Origin: Rhynchopus euleeides
Lineage: Eukaryota > Euglenozoa > Diplonemea > Diplonemida > Diplonemidae
Assembly (NCBI GenBank): GCA_963210315.1
Contig: OY723245.1
Location: forward strand, 1,935,910 to 1,999,909
Length of the DNA stretch: 64,000 nt
Direction of reading: 5' to 3'
A model generated the notes under the pieces. It saw nothing but the letters and a program-made list of their open reading frames with translations, had not been told where the DNA came from and ran no database searches. The position numbers and the translations under genes were made by a program. The first letter of the stretch is position 1; each line of letters begins with the position of its first letter. This document shows positions 57,157 through 64,000 of this stretch, one piece after another.

Positions 57157-58475
57157 CTGGGGGGGGGGGGGTTTCAAATACGAGACGTATAATGGAATAG
57201 AAGCCGGGTCGTGGTTTTCCAAATTCCACGGTTTGAAAATTTGAATACAAGCCGTACCTGGGACCCCCCGTGTTTAAGTCCCCCCCCTGGAGGCGATTTT
57301 CGGCCGGGGGGGACTTAAACACGGGGGGGGCGGACCTAAACACAGGGGGGGCTTAAACACGGGGGTGGCACAGTGGAGACCAAGAAGACCTCTTCCTCTG
57401 CTGTCGTAGGGGGGTAATTCCGGTCCGGATGGACTTTTGGCACCCCACTTTTCGACTCTGACAGCACCTGGAGGGCCTAGGGGCCACCTGATGACCCTCC
57501 AGACCAGCCCGCCCCCGTGTTTAGGTCCCCCTGTGTTTAAGTCCCCCCCCTGCCAGACCCCCAGGGGGGGACTTAAACACGGGGGTAAGGGGGGGGGACT
57601 TATACACGGGGGGTCCCAGGTACGGCTTGTATTCAAATTTTTGAGTTTTTGAGAGATTTTCTGAACGGGGGTGACCTAATTGTGCCCCGAGTTTGGCGGA
57701 GTTGGGTGGCGGGAGACCGTGCGAAGTAGAACCCCGGAGGGGGGGTAGTTTCTGGTCACCGGGCTTGCTCACCACATGCCAGGCCACAAATGGTGCGGAA
57801 TAAAGGCCAATCCCTTCACCCACACACGTGTACATTGTCAGTGAGGATGACGAGCATGGCGTTGCACACCTACATAAGCGTCATTCCCCTTGAGAAGGTG
57901 ATCAGCACTCCTGCAGGCCGTCCGTGTGCATGTACCCATATCAGCCTCTTTGGGCATCAATCGTCCTATCGGTATTCCATCTCGCATGAATTATGCGCGT
58001 ATCGGCCCGTATAGACTCGCCTGGGCCTGCAAAGGTGCAGGCGCACAGTGCCCGCCAGAGTGGCCCTCTCCGCGTACAGTAGTGATCTAGTGCCAGCGAA
58101 AGCCCTGCTGAAAAATCAGGTACCCGGGACATGTGTTTGTGCGACGAGCCTGGAGAAGCAACAGTAGAACCTCCGCTAGCCTACCAATCAGCCATAGTAC
58201 GGCGAACACGCACAGTCACCGGGACCCCTCTCCAAAAATTAGTAAACCACTGACCCTCCCACACCCCGAACTCCTTGCCGTTGGCGACTGTGACGAAAAT
58301 TTCCTGCAGGAAATCCCTCACAAACGACCCTAGTTGAACAGAAGCCGTACGACTTCTATTCAAATTTCGAATTTTTAGAAAATCTCAATTTTCGTCGCCG
58401 GCTTCGCCAAATATAAGCCGTGGAGGGCCTACACACGGGGGGTCCCAGGTACGGCTTGTATTTGAACCCCTCCAG
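57157..58475. mobile_element. 1.3-kb TA-flanked transposon in repeat block B
   Basis: The left end CTGGGGGGGGGGGG followed by TTTCAAATAC and the right end, complement of CTGGAGGGGTTCAAATAC, are flanked by TA (57155-57156 and 58476-58477). Internal units about GTTTAAGTCCCCCC and GGTACGGCTTGTATT are repeated in both orientations. No coding region. The uninterrupted site is preserved near 47190. Confidence 0.85.
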
Positions 58476-58545
58476 TAATAAGGTAAAACATTCGCACGGT
58501 GTCTATGGCTATGCCAAGGGAGTTGTGCAAAATCTGAGAGCCCAA

Positions 58546-58546
<1 letters not shown>

Positions 58547-58629
<83 letters not shown>
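58547..58629. repeat. CA microsatellite
   Basis: About 41 uninterrupted CA units. The matching place in copy A (about 47103-47116) holds only a few GT units, so the tract expanded after duplication. Confidence 0.97.
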
Positions 58630-58633
<4 letters not shown>

Positions 58634-59044
58634 TGTTTGATAAAATGGGTCTCACACTGAGCACATTTGGCCGTTGAAACCAAAAAGAGAAGAAGAAAAG
58701 AGGAAAAAAACTGAGTTTGCGGGTTTGAGCTTCGACTGGAGTGAGAAGTGTGCCACTCTGGAGGATGCCGTCTTGCTCCGTGTTGTAATCGTCTGGAACG
58801 ACGGTGCCTTTTGTGTACAATGCCAGGGAAGTGTTGAACACTGTCTGTGCGCGAGGACCACACGCGCTGAATCAATCCAACGCAGGATGAGATTCAAACA
58901 TGATGAACCCGGACTGGGGGTTACTTGCGGTGCAAGCAGGCGGTGATCACTCCTGGCCTGGCCCCCCTCCGTCCCTTGCCCTCCACCCGTTCCTCTGCTG
59001 CCTGTGGCTGCTTCGCTTCACCTGCACACCCCCCTTCAGGCAGG

Positions 59045-61912
59045 ATGCCGTTCCTTTCCATCCGGACGCTGAATGTGCTGCTCGTCGTGTCCTGCGTGGT
59101 GGTGGTGGGGACCCTGTGCACCACGATGACCCTGCTGAGCGCGGCACGTGCCGTGGATGACACGCGTAGATCGTGCGATGCGTCTGTGAACAGCGCGTTT
59201 GTGGTGGGGCACGACTCGGTGCTCTCCGTGACAGAGCAGTACCTGAAGCAGGTCAGCACGGGTGCGAAGAACCAGGTGACGTCCTTCTTTGCGGTGACTC
59301 ACAACTACCTGCAGGCTCTGTGCACTGAAATGAACACTGCTGACCCTGCTGTGGTCCAGACCTGGGACTACATGTACTCCAAGCGGGCAATGTTGTGGAA
59401 CGGGATGGACAAGTTTGATGCCATCGATGGGCTTGGCATCATATCCAGTGACTATCAGCATATCTCTGTGATCGAGGCTGCTGATACACTCACACGAGGG
59501 CCTGATGAATACCACCACTACTGGATAAGCGTCAACAACGGGACTTCATACGACGCTCAGGCAGGGCTGCCTGCAAAGCACCGCACACTATCCGGCATGT
59601 CCGTATATCCGGGCACAGGAGATGTGTGGGGGCTGTGGTCAAACCATAGCAACGAGCACATGCGATGCAGATCAGACATGGCCAGCGTACAGTCCAATGG
59701 AACTATCCCTGATGCGCCGTGTGCGTACACGCTGTACGACCCTCTGATGGTCAGCTACGGAGGCACCTTCGGCATATTCCCTGTTGGTATGGTCTACTAC
59801 GTGGCCCCGGTCACTCTAGGGTCATACATGACGACCTTTGCGAAGTGCGAGTACCAGAATCGAGGCACTGGTGAACGGATTGGCATGACTACGACAGGTT
59901 CAGACCTCCGCAAGGTGTCGAGGCTCCTTGCGTCGATGGACCTCGGTCAGGCCAGAGGGTCGCTGGGGCGTGTGTTCCTTGTGGTGCGTGATGCGTACTT
60001 CACGCGCGCAGGCCTGCTTGCAGGGTCATCTCATGGAAAGTATGCAATTGTGCAAACCATCTTGCTTGTGATGCAGTGCCGTCTGATGGAGCAAGCCCTC
60101 GATTCCACGCCGTTCCCTCGCCTGTCTGGCTGTGTGCTGTCGCTCACACCTGTTTTGCCATGGCGATGCAAACATATCGGGGTCGAAGTTCCTCGGCCCT
60201 ATTGTCCGGTTCATGCACCACCACACCACACCACAGCCAGTTTGGATGGGTCACGGACAACTACTTCGGTGTCCCGATGGCACGGGCGGCAGGCATTTCA
60301 CCGATGAACAGCACCGATCTGTACGTATCTGGTGCAGCTTCGATTCTGGGACAGAACGTGACAGTGAACGGGACACAGATGTTGAGGTACGAGCAGCTGT
60401 TCTTGCACCAGCGCACGGAGACTGTGCAGCTGGAGGCAAACCGCACAGGGACACTGCGTGAGGAAGACTTCTACGTCAGGTATGCTGATGTGTGTTGCAA
60501 CTGCCTGCCACTGCTCCTGCAACAGGGTGGACGTGTTCGACAACCATCACGGGCTGAACTGGTACATCGTGGCGTTGGTGGACCGGGAGTACGTGCTTGG
60601 GAAGGTGGCGCGCGCAGTGGCTGCTACACGCCAGCAGGTCATGGCCAACGAGGCAAAGGTGTCCGACGACCTCGACAAGGCGCGTCAGGTGCTGTACGCA
60701 GTCGTTACTATTTCCGTTCTTGTGCCCCTCGCTCTGACTGTGATATTCGTGTTCCGTGTCACTGAGCCGCTGATGCTGCTGATGCAGGACATGTCGCACG
60801 TGGCTGTGATGAACCTGGAAGCAGTTGATACTCACAGACCTCTGAGTGTGCTGTCCGAGGTGCGTGGGATGGAGGTCTCCTTCAAGCAGATGCTCAAGAA
60901 CCTGGTGGAGTACAGGCAGTACCTCCCGCAGAGCGTGCTACTCGTCAGTGGCAAAGAGCGGGCTGCAAGCGAAGAAAGCTTTTGCCACGACACGCACAGT
61001 GCCTCCAGTACTGGCAGTCGTGGCAAGAGGTGCGAGCGTTCCGCATCCACTGAGCTCTGCAAGGAGGGCACTGTTCATCATCAGCCGCGCGCCCAGTTGT
61101 TCGACTCGACACTGCATATGAAATCCGTATCACTGCTCATCGCGAACCTGCACGGTGTCAACACTCTGCGTGACACGTCTGTCCTTGCAGAAGCGGTGGC
61201 ATCTTACCTCGAGCCGATTGTGCTGAACTCACGCAAACACCGCGGCATTGTTGACGACGTATCCGGAGACAAGGTGACGGTGTCCTTCAACACCACCATA
61301 TCATCCATCTCGCACAAAGTGCGTGCGGTGGAGTTCGGCGACTTCTTGTTGAATCATTGGAAAGACATGGGGGTGAACCTTGCCGTCTGTGCGGGGTCCG
61401 CTGTGTGCGGCAACATGGGGTGCACAGGGATGAAGAAGTACGGCGTCATCGGCAACGTCGCATCGAACGTGCGTGTGGTGGAACGCTGCGGCCGCAGTTG
61501 GGCAATGCAGTTTCTTTGTGATGGCAGCGTCGCCATAGAAGCCCGCAACGAATACCTTCTCCAGTGCATCGTGAAAGCCAAGCTGAAGGACGGACGCACA
61601 AGCGACCTCCATCAGGTCAGGGAGAAGGTGGAGACGGGGAACCACGAGTGGATGTACCAGTTGGAGCGGAACAAGATGGGACATGCCTACAAGGCTCTCA
61701 ACCAGGCTGTCGCCCGGATATACGCGGGGGACATTGTTGCCGCACAACAGCACTACACAGATCACGGACGGCACTGCGACAACACGAACCTCCTGCTGCG
61801 GTACCTCAGAAACACGGGCCTCGCACCCCAGCCTGTCGACCTCTTTGCCCCCGCAGCACGCGTGCCGTCGCTGGGCACCCCGGACTGGATATCAGAAGAG
61901 GACGGCGCCTAA
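59045..61912 (+). CDS. Two-pass membrane receptor with degenerate class III cyclase domain (paralogue 3)
   Basis: Exons 59045-60039, 60237-60479 and 60526-61912 give 874 codons plus stop. Introns are 197 and 46 nt. The start is the ATG shared with paralogue 2 (MPFLSIRTLNVLLVV), not an upstream in-frame ATG at 58925. The architecture is as in paralogue 2. The spacer between linker and cyclase fold is different in sequence (KERAASEESF...). The fold again reads IANLHGV (Asn for the first metal Asp), SGDKVTVSF, and GNVASNVRVVERC. The C-terminal tail (MYQLERNKMG...) is conserved. Intron 2 is identical to that of paralogue 2. The same membrane-sensor role is inferred. It is the last member of the cluster in the window. 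Confidence 0.9.
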
Positions 61913-63451
61913 CCCCTTTGCCCGCGACACGGCCCAAACACACCCTGCATGGGGTGGGGTGGGGTAGGGTGGGTGCGTCTGACCCCCCAGGTGTCTTGCT
62001 TCTCAACTTCCTGTTTATCTGCCGGTTCTGTTCATCGGCACCTCTTGATCACCCTCCTCCCAACCAAGAAAACAAAGGCAAGAAAAGCCGTCCTCCCCAG
62101 AAGCCGTGTCTGTGCAAACTCTCACGTGCCGTGGATATATACTTTTTCACAGAAGGTCGGCCAGGACTCTGTTGGCATGGCGCAGCCCCAGATCACCCCC
62201 CTCCCCCCTAGTAACCCAACAGGTGTGGTCGTAAACCTGAGAATGGTGCTCGGTTCGCACCAAGGTGTTGATCTTCCAAGCCAGGGATGTTTTGGGTGTT
62301 CCTCATCTTTGCTCTTGCCGTCGCCTCCACCCTACTATGGGGGGGACGCACGCACGAACGGGCGATTTTTTCTTGAAACCCCGGGGTGCGAACGTCCGCA
62401 CATCTTACTGCATACACACCACTCTGCGACAAAAGGACGCACACTGCAGGAAAGTGTTTGGGGGAATTGCTTTTTTACCTTCACCCCTCGACAATCAAAC
62501 AACAGCCCTACCCCACCCCCCTCGCGGGGCTGCGCCATTGCCCTGTCTCGTCTCCCCTTCCAGCACTTCCCCTGCTGCCTCAGGTTTTGTGTTTTCGGTT
62601 CTTGGCCGGGGGGGGGGGGGTGCGGGGGGGGGGGTCTCCCACACACGCTCCCCCTCCAAGCCCATTACCAGTGGCGGGAGGCCGACTATCCCTCTCTCTC
62701 TGTGCCTTACTTCATTTCTCTACTTTGCTTTAGAGCATCTTTCCAATATTGCTGTGTATGGCCTTTCGTTCTGAGGCGCAGATCAGCGAGCTGCGCCTGT
62801 CAAAATTATGTGCCGAACTGGCACCGGTTTTGACGAGTCGAGCGGAGGGTCGGCTGCCTGTTTATCTTTCTTCTTTGCTGTTAAAATCCTGCCTTGTCCT
62901 TCTGTTCCACACTCCACACTCCTTCTCATATCTTTCCCCTCAGGGCTATTCATCCCTCCCTTCCCCGCCGATCTTGCTTATGTGCCCTTCTTGACAGCCT
63001 TCCTTTCAATTATCGTACGTTTCCCATCAGCTGTGGGGCCTTGGCACAGTCCGGCCTTAATATTCAACCGATTTTCATCCCCCGTCGCTCCGACCCGACC
63101 CGACCCACCTCTCCTGAACAGAAGCGCAGATTAGGAACAGCAGCACCTTCCCTCACTGGGTCTGAAGAGGGAGAGGCGTTCAAACCGTTCAAAGCTGTTG
63201 CCGTTGCATGCGGGAAGGGTCGAGGAAATGCAAGAGGTCAATTTAAACCCATACAAATTGTACTACGCACGCCCCCGCATGGAGAGATGTGGCTCGGTGG
63301 TGCTGCATCGCCTGGATGTTTCTTCATGGTTTTTTGGAAGAACAGCTAGCTTTTCGCACTAAAAAGACTCGTGGCAGCGTTCGGTATCTGCACACATGCA
63401 CTAGCAGGCACCGTTCGTACAAACAAAAACTGGGTTCGTACTCAGTAGAAT
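61913..63451. other. Intergenic stretch
   Basis: No gene supported. G runs near 62608-62632 and T/C-rich tracts. Open frames of 80-290 codons here overlap one another on both strands and have no recognisable domain. Confidence 0.45.
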
Positions 63452-64000
63452 ATGTCGCAGCTGAGCTCGGTCGATTGGAGCAAGGTCACAGTACCTGTCC
63501 TTCCTGAGGGCGTTAAGCCCGCCGAGCCGCGTGCGCGCTGCATCTTTCCGCGCTGTGCCATCGAGCACAAGAGCGCGGAGTCGGAGCAGTGCTGGAGGTG
63601 TGGGTGCCGGGGCCGGGTGATCTGCCCTGAGTGGAAGGCAGTGTCAGGCGAAACAGGGGCCCTCAACCCGTTTGTGAAGGGCGAAGGGGCGAGCGAGTGG
63701 TGTTGCCCGCTGTGCGCGTTCGCTGTGGGAAGCGGTGAGGACCCGGAAGGGGACCGGACCACGAAAGCGAGCGCAGAGGAAAAGGTGAGTGCGGCCGCGA
63801 CTGAAGTGGCTGAGGCCTTCTCCGTGCCCTTCCCTAACACACAGCACTCCCCCCAGGCCCCTGCAGAACCTGTCTTCCCTCCCTCTGTCGTGCCCTCCCT
63901 CCCCTCCCCTGTCCCTCAAGGACATGTGCATCCCGTTAACGCCCCTCAAGGGCCGGGCTCTGCAAGGCCAGCGAACCAAGTGCACCCACTGCAGGCCCCT
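63452..64000 (+). CDS. N-terminal part of a cysteine-rich, probably zinc-binding protein (cut by window end)
   Basis: Open from ATG at 63452 to the window edge (183 codons). Cysteines are spaced as in zinc fingers: CIFPRC, then CWRCGCRGRVIC, then WCCPLC. An Ala/Glu-rich linker and a Pro-rich stretch follow. An AAAGGTGAGT near 63780 could be a splice donor, in which case the coding part ends there, though local introns use GTATG. It could be a host gene, or the first ORF of a LINE like the one at 1-6008, whose N-terminus is not in the window. No decision is possible without the sequence beyond. Confidence 0.5.
   Translation, partial: MSQLSSVDWSKVTVPVLPEGVKPAEPRARCIFPRCAIEHKSAESEQCWRCGCRGRVICPEWKAVSGETGALNPFVKGEGASEWCCPLCAFAVGSGEDPEGDRTTKASAEEKVSAAATEVAEAFSVPFPNTQHSPQAPAEPVFPPSVVPSLPSPVPQGHVHPVNAPQGPGSARPANQVHPLQAP

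Larger units (their letters stand above)
56370..58890 (+). repeat. Dispersed repeat block, copy B, with inverted middle and a transposon insertion
   Basis: 56370-56705 matches 46690-47082 in the same orientation. 56707-57155 together with 58476-58650 is the inverted counterpart of 47083-47545, split by the transposon at 57157-58475. 58655-58890 matches 47546-47765. The block lies 150 bp upstream of the third receptor gene. Confidence 0.8.

Noticed and set aside
58925-59044. Upstream in-frame ATG for the third receptor
   Set aside because: The added 40 residues have no counterpart in paralogue 2, whose start aligns with 59045.
61949-62833. Plus-strand ORF of 294 codons downstream of the third receptor
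   Set aside because: Pro/Ser-rich low-complexity translation, overlapped by other frames of similar length, no domain and no paralogue in the window.

Overview
The window looks like nuclear DNA of a single-celled eukaryote. Protein genes are split by short introns (46-197 nt) that start GTATG and end CAG. The receptor genes have the two-membrane-span layout with a C-terminal class III cyclase-like domain that is common in protists. Most of the remaining DNA is transposable elements of several classes. I could not identify the species. The cyclase receptors and the DIRS/PAT/VIPER-like retroelement would fit a euglenozoan or another excavate-type protist, but that is inference. There is no sign of prokaryotic operons, CRISPR arrays or rRNA.

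Layout. 1-6008 (minus) is the body of a non-LTR retrotransposon (LINE) with endonuclease and reverse transcriptase, truncated at its 5' end and running off the window. 6009-7093 holds a TTGTGATTTG repeat and a hAT element with an exact 8-bp target duplication. 7345-10116 is the first intact cyclase-like receptor gene. 10117-17936 is gene-poor, with a poly(A)-tailed retroelement copy, a palindromic MITE and a decayed transposon. 17937-23826 is a 5.9-kb nested transposon bounded by GGGGGGGTCAAAT-type inverted repeats and a TA duplication. 24098-25018 holds a second poly(A) element and a hAT fragment. 25408-31804 is a young-looking tyrosine-recombinase retroelement with the A1...B1-A2-B2 split direct repeats of PAT-like elements, itself hit by a TA-type transposon. 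31980-34859 encodes a ubiquitin-specific protease whose reading frame contains an inserted 108-bp MITE. 35505-38085 is a larger relative of that MITE. It carries one real cyclase exon flanked by 31-bp minisatellite arrays. 38900-43529 is a run of foldback and palindromic elements.

44881-61912 is a receptor cluster: one truncated cyclase-like gene (44881-46677) and two intact ones (49362-52195 and 59045-61912), separated by duplicated, partly inverted repeat blocks. All intact members lack the first metal-binding aspartate of the cyclase fold and the usual catalytic Asn/Arg pair, so they may be signalling pseudo-cyclases. Near-identical blocks in otherwise divergent paralogues point to gene conversion. 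63452-64000 is the start of a cysteine-rich protein cut by the window edge.

The strongest leads are: the MITE read through inside the protease gene; the pseudo-cyclase receptor family with conversion tracts and CACCACACCACAG-type splice acceptors; a group of five TA-flanked transposons, one confirmed by a paralogous empty site; and the transposon that appears to have captured a cyclase exon.
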